The notes: generated by a model from the letters alone, not told the origin. A stretch of DNA of 33,212 nt from PVC group bacterium (GCA_003565035.1 PXDP01000189.1:1-33212); one strand, 5' to 3'; positions 5,023 to 20,000 are shown, counted from the stretch's first letter. Program-made: numbers and translations.

Positions 5023-8000
5023 ATGGACGAGAAACGATTTGATCTAGAGGACAAGCCAAGAGCTTCAAGCATGCTTGACGACGAGATACGCAGATTAAAA
5101 GAGCAAAACACTTATGATGATAGTGTTAAGACAGCACAAGAAGAAGCAGCCGAAGCGTTCGTGTTAAATGTCACGCCACAAGAAGCCGGGCCTTTAGAAA
5201 GAAAGCAGGTCATAACAGATGACATTGCCAAACAGTTCCATACAATCAAACAAGAGTTCGGATCATACACTAATTATTACAAACAGAACAACAATCAGCA
5301 CTTCCCTGGATACGAAGCGATAGGAGCGGAGTATTTAAATAAGGAACATAAAGACAGGGAGTATGCGGAGTATGTAGAGACAGGCATCATTACCGAGGAG
5401 GAGTTTTTACGTAAGCACTACGTAGGAGACATATTGAAAGATGCGGGACATAATGTAACAAGTCGCGCATACTGGTATAACAAACTAATGAGTGGAGACG
5501 GCACATCACCGCTAACGAACAAATACACGATGCACAAAGCCTATGAGGTAGCAAGAGGAATGTACGAAGCACAAAGTATAGCGCAAGCTCACAAACGTGC
5601 CCAAGAAGGAACGCTTGAGCTTTCGGCAGAGTCGCTATTCGGAGAGAAGATAACTGGCGAGGACTTCGCTAGGTTATTTGGCGTGCCAGAAGGTTCGGAC
5701 CCCGATGAGCTTCTTCGCAGTTACAAGCAGCTAGGATATATAGCAACGGAGATGGAAGAGGCGATAGCGCCGATACTGCAGGACGCTGACGGAACGGTTT
5801 ACGGGTATTTGCACAGATCAGGTGTCTTGTACTCAGTAGGTGAGGACGATGAGGCATATCGCGCTATGTACGATGAGGCAAATAACGTACAGTACTTAAG
5901 AGCACAAGGCGGGGAAATACGCGGCGGGCTTGTAACATTCGCCGACTCGCTACTAGCAGGCGCGGTGAACTTCGTCGGAACATTAGGACAGATAATTGGA
6001 ACAGGTGTGTGGGGGATAGGTTCATTAGCCGTAGAGGCTGCCGATAAGGAGAAGTCGCTAGGCGAAGGGTTCATGAACGCGTACAGCGTCATAGAAGCGT
6101 TCAAACATGGTGAGGACTTACACCGCCTTACATCGAGTAAATTCGTGGACTTATCAGGGGAATGGAACGCGATGCGTGTAGCTGATGGGATAGCGGGACT
6201 AGTAGGTACGGTGGCAGGTATGAAAGCGACGTTTGGAGCAAGTGCTGCGTTAAATGCGGCATCGAGAGGCGCTATAGCTGCAGGAAAAGGTGCAGGTGTA
6301 AAGCACCTGGCGTGGAGCGGTGCGCAGAAAGCGTCGAACGTTACGATGAAAATGACGGGGATATACTCAGGTCGTTGGGGCGGCGTATCACCATCGCAGG
6401 TTATGAACAACCCGCAGATGATGGGGTTGCAAACAGCTAAGGGTGCGCTTGCTAAGAAAGGCGGCGTAGCTACAGCTAAAAGCGCTACTGAGCTTTTGAC
6501 GCAGGTAAGAACAGCCTCGGCGAAAAATCACGTAGCGTTGATAAGCACATACGGTGCTAAGGACTTTATCGACAACGCTGGGTACATGCTGATGCGTGCG
6601 GACTTAGACGATTCGTTCGCGGCAACATTCGGTGATACCGAAGAAGAGCAAAGAAGTGAAATATATAGAAGAGCGGCAGGAGTTGCGATATTCAACATGG
6701 GGGTTTCAGCAATATTTACAGGTGGGATTGACGACTCACCATCACGACGTATGGCGCTATTCGCTGGTGGAAGAGCACAGACAGATAAGGCAGCTACTAA
6801 GATTCTAAGTAAATACGTTAGCGGCGAGCGCTGGCGATTGTTCGCTGACTTCGGCGCTGACTCGATCGACAACATCGTAACGATGACACTTAATCAGGCT
6901 GTAAAGCAAGAGGGTGAAGGTAGCCCAGAAGCGTTTATAAGGAGTTTAAATCCTCATACCATCGGTATGGGTTTGTATATGGCGGGGGTAACTGCTAAAG
7001 GGTCGCAACGTTTTGCCTTAGAGGCTGGCGGTGCTACGCTAGGAAGAACGAAAAAAGAGATCGACAACTATATAGATGGACGGATCAACAGCGCTAAGAC
7101 ACCGGAAGAGCGAAGCTCATTTAATACAATCAAACAAGAGTTGCAGAAAACATACCAAGATGTGTTATCTGGTAAAGAGGTAACTATCGGAAGCGATACG
7201 TTCAAGCACGTTGATGATAAAGGCGAGCCGATAAAAGACATGACTATCCACGCGTCTATCGCGTATGTCAGGCAAGCGGAAACTCTGTTCCGCGCTGAGG
7301 AGATGAGGGGTTTTGTAAACAAAGGTCTTGATGATGTACGTCTTGCAGTGTTTAGAGAACTGGATGAGACTACCACTAGAAACCTCTTAGCTGTTGAGCG
7401 TGACTTAGCAACGATGACAAAAGGCATCTTAGGTGAAGGCGCTAAGCCGTACTTCAGAGAGATGTTCAAAAACATAGCCTCAGGTGGAACACGGACAAGT
7501 AACAGAAAGATGATAAGCAACATTCAAAACACGCTTAAAATAAGTAACGAGGCTGTTTTCTCAGCAGCGTTTGGGGATATAACACGAGATGTAACACCTA
7601 CGGACTTAGGTAAAGCGCTTGACGCAGGAGACACGCAACGTCTTACTAACGGGATGGAAGGTGTTCGTTTGAATACTGACATACCTGAAGGAGAATTATT
7701 AGCGACTGTTATTAAGCATTTGTTTCCAGAAGCTGATGTACGCGTTGAGGTCTTAGAAGATAAGACGTACTTAGGTGTTGCGGATTATTCGCTTCACGCC
7801 AGAGCTGACATTCTAAACAGAGTGCGCGACATTGCGCTTGAGGTAAACTCACTTAGAGGGGCAACACCTGAGCTTGACTTAAGAAAAACACTACAGAGTA
7901 TGTACGAAAGAAGATATGGCGAAGACGCTACATCAAAATCACCTATCGACGCGAGAGCTGCTAATATGCGGGATTTAATACAAGCGTTGGTAGATTCGAA

Positions 8001-11000
8001 ATTATTAACGATAGATCAGGCTGCGGAGTTATTTGGGGCCGCAGCTGCTGAGGGAGAAACCAAAAGATTATTTCAGCACGAGTATTTAAAGAACATGACA
8101 GCAGGAGAAAAGGACATTAAGCTTAAAGATATCAAAGAAGCTAATGAGACTTTACGCCTTGTTAATCAGTTCGTTCACAAAAACGTTGGAGCTAAGGAGG
8201 TTCCAGAATCGGAAATTAAAGCAGCTAAAGCTACACTAGGCCAGCTGTATGATAACGATGGCACACTCAAACCGGCGGTTCGGCATATCTTAAATGATAA
8301 GCCGCAACTTGAAGATTTTCTGTTGGATATGCAGAAGATGATCAAGGAAGCAGAACTGGACCCGCGAGTACTCCCTCAGCTCCTAAATCGTTTATTGGCA
8401 ACATCCTCAGCATCATACAAAGAAGATCCTGAGATAACAAAAACTATCGGGAAGTTTTTCACAACAGAAGACCCTGATAGTATATTACGACAAGTAACAG
8501 CGAACGACGATTGGGAAGTTAACAACGTCTATATTGACGTAGGAAGTTTCTCAACTAAGTTAATGAACAACTTACATAGAGGGTTGTTGGATTATTTATC
8601 AACACCTGATAACATTAACAAAACCGTTACTGATTATTTGAACACATCAGATGTGAAAGCTGACACTCTAGGTGCTAAGCAGCTAGTGATGTTAGACTAT
8701 ATAAAACAAGGGCTTAACGCCTCAGGCACACCTTATTTGAAATTCACTAAAGATGAGGCAGAAGGGTTTGCTAGAAACATGGGTTATAGAAGTCTTGCCG
8801 ATATGAATAAACATACCGGTGTCTTCTACTATGCATCATCACCATTTAGTATCGACGTAAAATTAGATAGAGATAGTAGAATAGCATTAGACGTACAGAA
8901 ACATAAAATCGTTACAACAGATGCAACACCGGATGAGTTAGCTAAGCAATTATCTAACGGCGTTATTAATTTATCAGGCGATGATGTTATTAATATCACA
9001 CGAATAAGCGGTGATGTGTTAACAGCTAGATCAGTAGACGCAAGAGGTTTAGAAGCAGAAGGTTTAAAAACTGAGCGTACTGCTTTTAAGTCAGCTATTG
9101 TCGCAGGTAAGAAAGGCGAGTCAGATACTATGATAGTACTGAACTCACCTAGATATAATGTTGATTTTGAAGATGCTTCGTATTATAAAGGTACGCAGCT
9201 ATTTGACATGCTTGATAAATTAAATGAAGGTAGTGTTGTAAGTACATTTAAAGATGATGTAAGTTTTTATAAAGAAACTATTAAGAAACAGCTAGGAAAG
9301 AAAACGCTAGGCCCCAAAGGTATAGAGAAATACTTCGGTGCTGACTCACCTTGGGATGCTACAGTAGATAGTGAGACTATAACCTTTAAGTTTAACAGAG
9401 CTAAATATGATAAGATTAAAAAAAGTTTTAATGCTGGTGAACTTAATAAAACCAACATCTTTAAGTTTCTTCCCTCTGACTTAACAGAACGAGAAGTAGG
9501 AAAAGATTATGGTAATCAAGCAGGCTATCAGATAGGTAGCGTTCCAGCTATAAGATCAACAATACTTGACTTCACTAAACTAATAACTAACTGGTACGAT
9601 ACAACAAATAATAAAGTTACAGGTTATAAGGATATTACTATTAGTAATAAGAAGTTTGTTCGCGACCCGGAAGTATTTAATAACATTAAAACAATGGGTG
9701 TTAAAGTAGATGACTTAATTGCAGAACTTAAAAGTAAACTAATGGTTGACAAAAAACGAAACGCTTATGTACAGGATATGTTAAATAGATTAGAGATAGC
9801 CAAAGCACCAAAGGAATATACTAATAAACTAAGTGATCGCGTTAATAAACTATTAGCATCACAAACAATAATAGATATGTTACTTAAAGAAGATATTAGT
9901 GATAGTCTTGTAAAGAAAATTAATAATATGCAAGCGCCGAAAGGTAGCGTATCTAAAGAGCTTGAAGAGGATAAGAACATTATAAATATTGAAGACGGCG
10001 AGTATCAAGCGGCGGCACAGATTTTTAGAAATGTAGAGCTACACCCTACTATTAAAGACGTTACCCTTAAAGAACTACAGGCAGCTAAGGATTATTTAAC
10101 TAATAATAAAGAGACTCATAATAAGGTAGAGTCTATCGATGTAGGGATAGGCGGACTAGCTATTTTTAAGTTTGGAAATAGTTTAAAAATACCAATAGAG
10201 AAACTAGCTAAACTAACTGACGAAGAGTTAACATTTTTAAGAGAGCTTGATCCTGATATAGATAAGAAACGTAAAGAAATTATAAAAGAGTTTTATAATA
10301 TAACTGACGAGGATTTATTAAAGCCTTCTGGCGCAGCTCCAAAGCTGTTAGATTTTACACAAGTCTCTAAAGCACAAAGCTTCTGGAAAGGTTTCGGACA
10401 CCCAGAACAAATCAAACAGTGGGCAGAGAACCATTTCAATAATAAAATCTTTATTAATAAAGCTAAGCACTATTTGTTTCATAACTTAAATAATACTAAG
10501 ATGGGTGAGAACTTTGACAAGGATATTTTTGAAACAATGTGGAAAGGATTAATTAATTTAAGCGATGAGTTCAAACATGTTATTAATCCTAAGGCTATAA
10601 GAAGTTATAACTTAGATACCGAAGCAGGACAGAAAATGTTTATCAATCACGTTGGGATGACGATGAAGACATTAAAAGATCTTATTAACGAATCTATGTC
10701 TTTAGACGATACCGGTCGAGTTAAAAGAAGTGCTGAAGATACTGATATATTCATGGATAACTTATTGAAATCCGCTGTTACTATTGTATTAAACAATAAA
10801 GGCGGCGCTAGTTATAACCAAACTAAGAACGCTTTCTTAATAGATACAGTCGGCACAAACGCGGGTAAGATTATCTTACATAGTAGAAACGATTCTGATT
10901 TCAACGCTAAGATCATTATGACAAAAGCAGAAGACTTAGATGGTAAAATATTATTGTCTCCTAAAGCTGGTACGTACGAGAGATTCTCAGTACCAGAATT

Positions 11001-14000
11001 TGGCGTACACAAAATTAATCATGGCGAAGGGCGTTTGATTAAGAAACGAATAGAAGACGTTGAAATGCTAGGGGTTTTAAAAAGAACAACAAAGGATGAG
11101 TTTAATAAACTTTCTAAGCCAGCTATTATAGCTAGAGCATTAGAGATGCCTAGAACTAGAGAGTCAGCGGTAGAAAGAGTAAGAGAAGCAGCGCATGAAC
11201 TGGGTATGAGCGATAAAGCTTTTGATAAGTTAATGACATCTGTTTCTGATATACAAGAACAGTTTTTAGATACCTCTCTTAGAAAAGTTTTAATTGATCG
11301 TAAGATAGATGAAACACTGCCACAAGCAAAAAGCAAACACTTAAAAGAAATAATAGATATCTTCGAGTTTGGTATAATGAGCGAAGACAGGAAACAATAT
11401 CAAAGTTCTTTTGATGCCGCTCCGTTCAAAGTATTTACAACACCTGATGATGTTGATTATAGTTTTGTAATTAGAGACAGTAAGGGTACTATCACATCTA
11501 AAATAGAAAGCAGAGTAATGGCTGTTGTTGATAAACTACTAGACACTAAAGACAAAATTAATATTAAAGAGTTTGAAGACGGTCTTAAAGAAGAGTTTGG
11601 AAAAAATATGTATATTGCTAAAGAAGAAGGTGGGAAGATTACACCTATACCTTTAGACTCTTCAGAATTAAAAGAGATATATAAAGATATGTATACTCGA
11701 GCAATCGTAGGAAACATCATCAAACCTCGGGGAGATAAGACTGAGGCTTTTGTGATAAGTAAAATGCTAGATGATTCTACTAATTTTAGTAAACAAAGAA
11801 AAGCTAAACTACCAATAGAAAACTTAGAAGAGTACTATAGTATTGATGTGGAAACAGTTTTAGGTAAGAAGTTTCAAATAGGTACATATCGCGAAGACGA
11901 TATCAGAAGAGTAAGTGCTTCAATGAAAGAGTTCTCTGATGCAGAGATAAAAGATTTAACTGATCTTGTTACTAAGGAAGTTAACATTAAAAAAGAAATT
12001 GTAGCTAGACTAAATGATCCATTTTTAAAAAAAGCTTACAAAGATGGTGTATTAGATAAAGAGTATGAGGCGTGGGAAAGCGCACTTAGATCAGCGCTAC
12101 TAGATAAAAAGAAAGCTGATTTTGACCCAGAGATACTACGTATTATAAAAGACGAGAAACTCTTAGGCTATAACATTAAAGGATTTGACGCTGACTACTT
12201 AGGTGTAAAGTGGGATGACACTAAACATTTTGATTTAGAAGATTTTGCTAAACAAAATTTAATAGGGGAAAAGAAACTTTCATTAGGAGCTCTTGTAAAA
12301 CGTTTTGATGTACCTACTGAAGATGCGAGAGCACATGATGCAGGATACGATGCAGAGATGGTGAAACGTTTAATTCCTTATATAACAAAAAGTTTAAAAG
12401 AATCTGATGTATCACTTATTAATAATAAATTTTATAACTATATAGATGACGTATCTAAAAAAGTAGGATTACCTGCTAAACAAATTCGTGATATGATACT
12501 AGATTATAAGAAGAATAGTTTTAATAAAACTAAAACCGATGCTTCTGGTAAACAATCATTACCAGTCCCACCACACAAATATAAAGCACAGAACCCGTAC
12601 TTTACTCAAATATTAAATAGATATTTAGATTTGGAGAGAAAGTATACTCATACTAAAACATTAAGAGATATTCATAATCTAACATATAACAAAACTTCAG
12701 ATACCCTTAGACAACATATTAGACAAGGCGGCGCTAAGATGTATACACAAATGTTTAACTACTTAGCTTCTTTAAGTGATAACATGTTAATGGGGGATAA
12801 TCCTATAATATCTTCAATATTAAAACAAGCTTTTGTAAATCCACAATCGTTTGGAAAAGAACAGTGGGAAGATTATCTTAACCCTAAGAACTACTTAGAC
12901 TTTGAGAAATTATCTGCTGCTTTAAAGAAACATAATATTAATAAAAGCGCTGAGGAAATTAAAAAAGAATACCACAAAGCTTCACCTGTAGTAGATGAAA
13001 AGATAAAAGGTATTCTGGAAGGTAAAGGGTTTAATGAGTTAGAAGATATTAGAGAAACATTTATGAACTCTAATGCTAACTACTTATTAACACGAACTGC
13101 TGAAGTAGTAACTGCTTTATCTAATAAACTAAAGCTAGATGCCAGAGTAGCTAACGAACTATTCAACAGAGCTATTTCATTATATGATAAAACAATAGAT
13201 GACGCGGGGTACACCCAAGGATTACATTCTATGGATGCTTTAACCAAAGAGTTTATGGATACTATTCAAAATAGATTAGGTAAACTTAAAGTTAAAGCCA
13301 GCTATAATTTATGGGGAGAAGCAGAAACAAAAGAAGTCTTTGGTAAAATGCGTGATAATAAAGACTTACAAGCAGATGAAATAAGACTACCAAAAGACGT
13401 CGCAGATAAACTAAATTTCCAAGAGATAGTTGACGATATGGGTAATACACATAAAGTTGTATTATTAACAATCGATCCAGCTGTTATAGCAGGGGGTAGT
13501 GCAATAGTTCTTAAAGCTATTGTTGATCCTAAAACTAAATATGTTCAAGCTCACCCTAATATGGCTAAACAATTACAGCGTGACTTTGATGGTGATAGTG
13601 TTAGACTCATCGCTAATGGTGATACTAAAATGGCGCAGTTTATGTATGAGATATATAGAGCTAGTAACTCCGCTTTAAAAAGAATAGAGGGTACTTATAG
13701 ACAGCTAGATAAGTTTATTACACCTAAGTATAAAAAAGATTTTGTTGATGCTGATATTGATCACATCTATAAAACTGTAGATGTTGTGTCAAAAGACGAG
13801 TGGAATAAAGCACATCAAGCAAACTTAAATAAGATCAATAATATTGAGACAATAGAAGGCAGACGAGTTGAGATAGAAAAAATTAAGTCTCAAGACATGT
13901 ACATAGTAGATGATAAAAACATTTTTGATGAGTATACTCAAGTAATAAATGCTACTGGTAAAACGTTTAATAAAAATCCTTTCTCTAAACTTACTGAAGC

Positions 14001-17000
14001 AGATATTAAAAATCGTAATGTTAATATAGCTTTAAGTAAAGTAGCCAAACAAAATCACGATAGCTTCACCCAACATGTAGGGTATTTAAATAAAATGCAT
14101 ATGCCGTTTAACGAGAGTGTAGACAAACCTTTAATGAGTCTATATCGAAAAACTCTTGTTCTTTCTGATGTTGAAACAGCACAACTTAAAATGGCTTATC
14201 ATAAAGCTATTGAGTCAGGAAAGTTTGACGAGTTAGAAGGTATAATAACAAAAGGTTATGAGCTTACTGAAGATCGAAAATACTTTGAAAACTTTAAAGA
14301 CATTGCTACTATTAAAGCTGATATTGAAAATAAAACATTTGATGGGGTTGATGACTTTATAAACGCTTATCACCGTGGAATGCAAAGTTATGATGAGATG
14401 TTAAAAGCAAACGATACTTTTAATAAGAAAATAGTAGATGCTTATGCAGCGTACATTAAAGATAATGAGGATACTTTATTACATAAAGAAATAACAAACT
14501 TAAGTAATGCTATTAAAGACTTAATGGAAGTCAATGCTCACATGCACCCAGATTTTCTAGCTACTAAAACTACCAATCCTGGGTATGCTGTACAATTTTT
14601 AAGTCACGCTTTAAATCTGTATGATGATAGATATAACCCATTAACAGGAAGAACTCTTAAGCAAGTACATTCAGAGTACACTAAAGGCTTAGAAAAACCT
14701 GCAAGAGTTTTATATGTAGATATGGCTAAATTCGGTTTTACCGAAGATGCTATGTTCATGCGATCAACTTTCTTTAACAATCATCATATGTTTAAAGGAC
14801 ATTACCACGAAGTAGATCCTGAATGGGGTAGCACTAATATAAAAAAAGGTAAGCTTAAAACCTATGTTAATATAAAAGGCAAGGAAGTAAAAATACCAGA
14901 GACGCGAGGCGACATAGATATTATTGAAAAGAATGGCCGCTACTATATTAACTATGCTGAAGCAGATAGAAGTGAGATATATAAAACCGCTGGTATAAAA
15001 ACCCTTGGGAGTGTAGCTCCTAAAGGTAGCCTTGTTGAAAAACTTCTAATAAATAATAAAGCCGATATTATAAGAGACATTAAACTTTTCGATAAAAAGA
15101 AAGGACACGTCACTAATATTAAACATGAAGGACAAGCAGAAAAAGGCTTTATAACTACTGAGCCTACTATGTTTACCGTTGGTAACAAAACCGATAGAGA
15201 TAAACAACACTACGGGTTGTCTAGTAATAACTTTATTCAATCATTTGCTGATGGGCTAGAAGGATTATTATTAGGAAAACATTTCTATAGACTTAATGAT
15301 ACAGGTGATGGCCTGGTAAAAGATAATAGAGATTTTGTAGATATGGTTAATAACATTAGAGATTTAACTACAAGACCTTCTGGAAGTACATCTAACGCTA
15401 TTGGAGAATTAGATTTATTAAAGCTATTATATTTATCAGACTTACATGAAAAAGTATTTGGCTTTAGACCTGAGAATGGAGACCCTGAGAACTTAATGAG
15501 CCTACAGGGTCTAGGTACAAGAACTAGCGCCGGGTATATTAAAAAGTTATCTGATACTATTACACAAGATAAATCATTAGATACACTTTTAGAAGAACAT
15601 TATGGGGATGACCCTATAGTTAAGAGATTATTTTCTCCGCAAGTAACAGATAAAATAATTAAAAACACAGTAGGTCAAAGCACCATAGCAGAGCCTGATG
15701 GCGCTATTAGTAAATCTACTAAGTTAGTTGATCAAACCGAAGGAACTTTAAAATCAGGACAACACTTCTCTGATGAGGATACTTCTCCTCGTGGTGTATA
15801 TCCTAAGACTTCTTTTCTTGAAGATGTCTTAGGTGTAAAGAACTACGGTAATTATAAAGATGATGCCCTTAGAAACATCATACCATCTAACTCTTTACAC
15901 AGAGGTACGATGACAGATGGTTTTATTGCCGCTGTCGATAGACGATTACCAGACCCGCAACAACGTGACATGTATAATATTATTGCTGCTGATGAAAAAG
16001 CTGGTAGAGAAGCTAGCATCAATGCACTTACTAAAAATATGAATACCGAAGGGGCAAAACGTTCTATACCTGTAGGAGATCCAGATGGGTTTACTAAAAC
16101 TAGAACTGACAGTCTTGACTATGCTAATTATGTTGGAGACAAAAATACTAAAAAATTATTTGTAGGATACGGGGGCATTAAAGGTCAAGCTGCTTTATAT
16201 GATCTTGCCAGACAAGAAGGTGATTGGAGTAAAGACGATATGAGTATCGAAAGACACTTCAGACCTGAGGCTGATGAGTATATGAATAATTTTAAATCAA
16301 CAACACAAGTACTCGATGCAGAAATAACAAAAGACGGTTTGAACTTTAAGTATAATACTGAGGCAGAAGAGCCACAAAGAGTTGAGCAACTGCTTTCTGC
16401 AACAAAGAGCAAAGCTTTCTCAGCTAGATTATTTGATGAGTTAGACCAACAAAAACTAGCAGAGTTCTTTGTATCAGATGAAATACCTAGTATATTAAGA
16501 ACTCCTGGAGATTCTTTATATCAAAAAGTTTCTGCTTATCTAAAAGCAAACCCGCTTGAAAACATGTCTGACACTATGTACAAAACTAAATCTGAGATAT
16601 GGAAAACTAAACTTGCAATAGCAGACACCATAACAACTAAGGAAGGCGAAACTAAATACCATATCTTTAAAGGGAACGCTAGCTTATTAGAAGATGATGT
16701 TAAATCTAATCGAGCGTTATTAACTTCTTCTGGACTAGATGAAAAATCTGCTACAAGTATGAAAGCAGGGCGAGTAATAACTATGGCTCAAGATGCTGGT
16801 AATAAATTTACAGATCGAGCTATTAATTTAAATATTAAACTTCAGATGTTAGTACAATCATTAGAAGGTAAGGAAGACTTTGTAAAGTATATGAAAGCTA
16901 GCTGGGTAGAATCTCAACGCAAAGGCTTGCAACCATTAGGGGAAGACGCTAAAGCTGTTATGAATAGTCTAGGGTTTAAAACTTATGATGAGATGAAAAC

Positions 17001-20000
17001 TTGGGCAAAAGGTTTTGATGCTAACCACAAGGACTTGGTTAATACTTATATTGCTTACACTAAAGAGATAATAGCCCACGCTACTGAACTACAGCGATTA
17101 CAGGGTGAAGACTTTAATTCTTTCTTAATGATTGCACCTTTCAGAGGAGCTAAAGAAAATGTTAAAAACAAAGCCCGAGCAACTATTAAACAAGGTTTTA
17201 AACTTTGGAACAAACCAGAGGACTTATTGTTTGATCACACGATAGATGATTTCTTTGAAGCAACTAAATCTATCTTATCAAATATTAAAAAAGGTTATAT
17301 ATCAGAAGCATTTAAAGCTGGTCTTAAAAGTGAGGGGCTTCTTGATAATGAAAAAATACTAAACGCTTTATTACTTAAAGAAGACGACTTTGACTCTTTG
17401 ATAAAAGAGCATGTGAAAACTCTATCTTCTGTAGATTCAAAAGCTTTAAAAGATCAGTTAGATCAAATAGCTAGTCTAATTAAAACAACTGATAAGTCTG
17501 CATTATTACAAGCAAGACATAGCAATATAATAACTACAGAACATTTAACTGCAGTATATAAAACAATAATGCAAGAGTTAGATACATTGTCAAGATACAG
17601 TGATTTATCTGAAGATGATATCAAACTAAACTTATCTGACCCCGAGTTAAAACTAGGGGCAGAAAAGCTAGAAGCTACTAGAGCTTTAGAATTAAAAACA
17701 CAACTAGCTGGTTTTGTAGGAGATATAGCAAAAGAAAATCCTAAGATAGCTGAGGCATTATTTACCAAGCTATCTTCAGCAGCAGCTTCTGCTGGAAAAC
17801 ACGGAGCCCTTGTTGACGCTAATGGAAGACCTATAACAGAAAGAGGTGCTTTCGGTAGATTACGCCCTGACTCTAGTGAGTTTATTAAACAAGAGTTAAA
17901 ATACAAAGGAGAAAACAGTTTGCTATTTAAAATAAATGTTATTAGAGAAGCTGTTAAAGGTAATGTATATGTTGGACATGGTCAGTTGGGTAAAATATTA
18001 AACGAAGAAATATATACTAAGCAAACACACGCATGGCTAGAGACATTACGAAAAGGTGGTAAAACTACACAAGGATTAATCATGATGAACTTACTTAAGT
18101 TACCGATCCGTATGTTTAGTTTCTCAGCTTTCGATATAGCTATGATATCAACTGTAGATCCTAAAGCTGTGCTTAAGATACCTACTACCGTTAGATTATT
18201 AAAAGCGTACTATCAATCTGACGGACAGTATAGCACGCCAGAACTAGATGCTTATTTTGTACAAAAAGGTTTTGATTCGTTAACAGCTAGACAAAGAGAT
18301 GTTATCGTCGGAGAGGCTGATGCTTTTTCTAACATGAGTCCTCTAGCTGCACCTTATCGAGGGATGAAAGATTTATCTCGTTATGCTTTAGATATCCAGT
18401 CAGACTTCGGAAGACTTGCTTTATATCTTAGCTTAAGAGATAGGTTTGACGACGCTACTAAAAACGATTTCTACGGGCCGGCTTATTATAATAAAGCACA
18501 AGTAGATATACTTAAAGATATGACACCGGAAGAAGCCGAAAGAATGGGCTTTAAAAACAAACAAGGTAAATTAGTTACGCCAAAGGCTGCTGATAGAAAA
18601 GCTTATTATATAGTAGAACAATTACTAGGAAGCCCTGGTAACTTCCCTAAAATAGCTAAAGATTTAAGTGGGTTATTAGTGTTCAACACATTCCCGCTAG
18701 CTATTACTAGAGCAACCAAAGGGTATACAAGTAGTATATTAAAATCCGTAGGTGATTCTTTTAAAGGAGATACGAGGGGTTTATTTCAAAATACTGCTCC
18801 GTTAGGTTTAGGTCTTGCTGGTACGTGGTTAATGTATGAGCTGATAATGAATTTTATAGAGAGTTTATATGGGATGGAGGAAGACGATGTAGAAGATATT
18901 AAAAGTAAAATGCTTACACCAGATCCGATAGGTACATTATTATTAAACACACCTACTTTTAATTACAATTCATTCCACCCATTAATGATTATGGATGAAA
19001 TGCTTACACGACCCATCAGGGATGCTATGAATCAAGAGGATCCTGACATACCCAAATCTGTTGATGCTTTAATTAGATTATTAAACTCTAATGCAATATC
19101 AAGAGCTAATCCATTTTTAAAAATACCAGTTGAGGTACTAGCACAAAAAGATTTATTCGGTAGCGATATTATAGATACTAAACACAGTTATAATATGTTT
19201 GAAAATACTGTCCGAAAAGTTGCGGGAATACCTTTAGGTATGGGAATGAGCAGAGCTTTAGTAGAAGGCTATCAGTTACAGAAGTATAATGATAACACAG
19301 CTATGCAAAATATCTTGTCATCTGTAGAGAGCGGCATTAAGAATGAACTTAATGCTAGTAGAGCATATAATAAATCTAGACAAAACTATTATAAAGGTCG
19401 AGGGATGATATCTAACTACAGAGCTACCATGAGAGAAGAAACAGAAGCTAGCTGGGAAGCTGCTGACTTATATAATGGAGAAATTAAAACCAATAGATTT
19501 AACAGCGGATATGATAGGGAAGAATATAAAGTAGCTCGCGGAGTTTTAAACAAACTAATACGTCAAGAGAGACCTATGTCGGAAATAGATGCTGCTATAC
19601 TAGATTTGATTGACCCATATGGTAAATATAAATTGTCACCAGATAGTGTACAAGCTGTTATTAATACCTTGTCACTACAGGCAAGATTTGAGGGCTTAAA
19701 AGACCCAGACCATTTCTTATCTACCTTGACTGATACGGAAAGACGACAGTTTGAGGAAGGGCTTTTATGGGAGCAACAAAACTTCCCATTGTTATCAGAA
19801 ATATCAATAGGTGGTAACGAGCCATATAAAAGAACTCCTTACCTTAATAGACATTATGGGGGTTATAGCAATAGATATTCTGGAGCAGGCCGCGTTCCAT
19901 ATATAAAGAAAGGTTATTATCGCTCACCTTATAGAGATCTAGAAAGAGGTGAATGGAATCAAGTTAAAGTAATCGGGCCATCTGACAAGATGGGTATATG

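Noticed and set aside
5390..17906. Many leftward frames opposite the giant gene
   Set aside because: They have no ribosome binding sites, lie fully antisense to a coherent coding frame and show Ser/Leu-rich composition expected of shadow frames.
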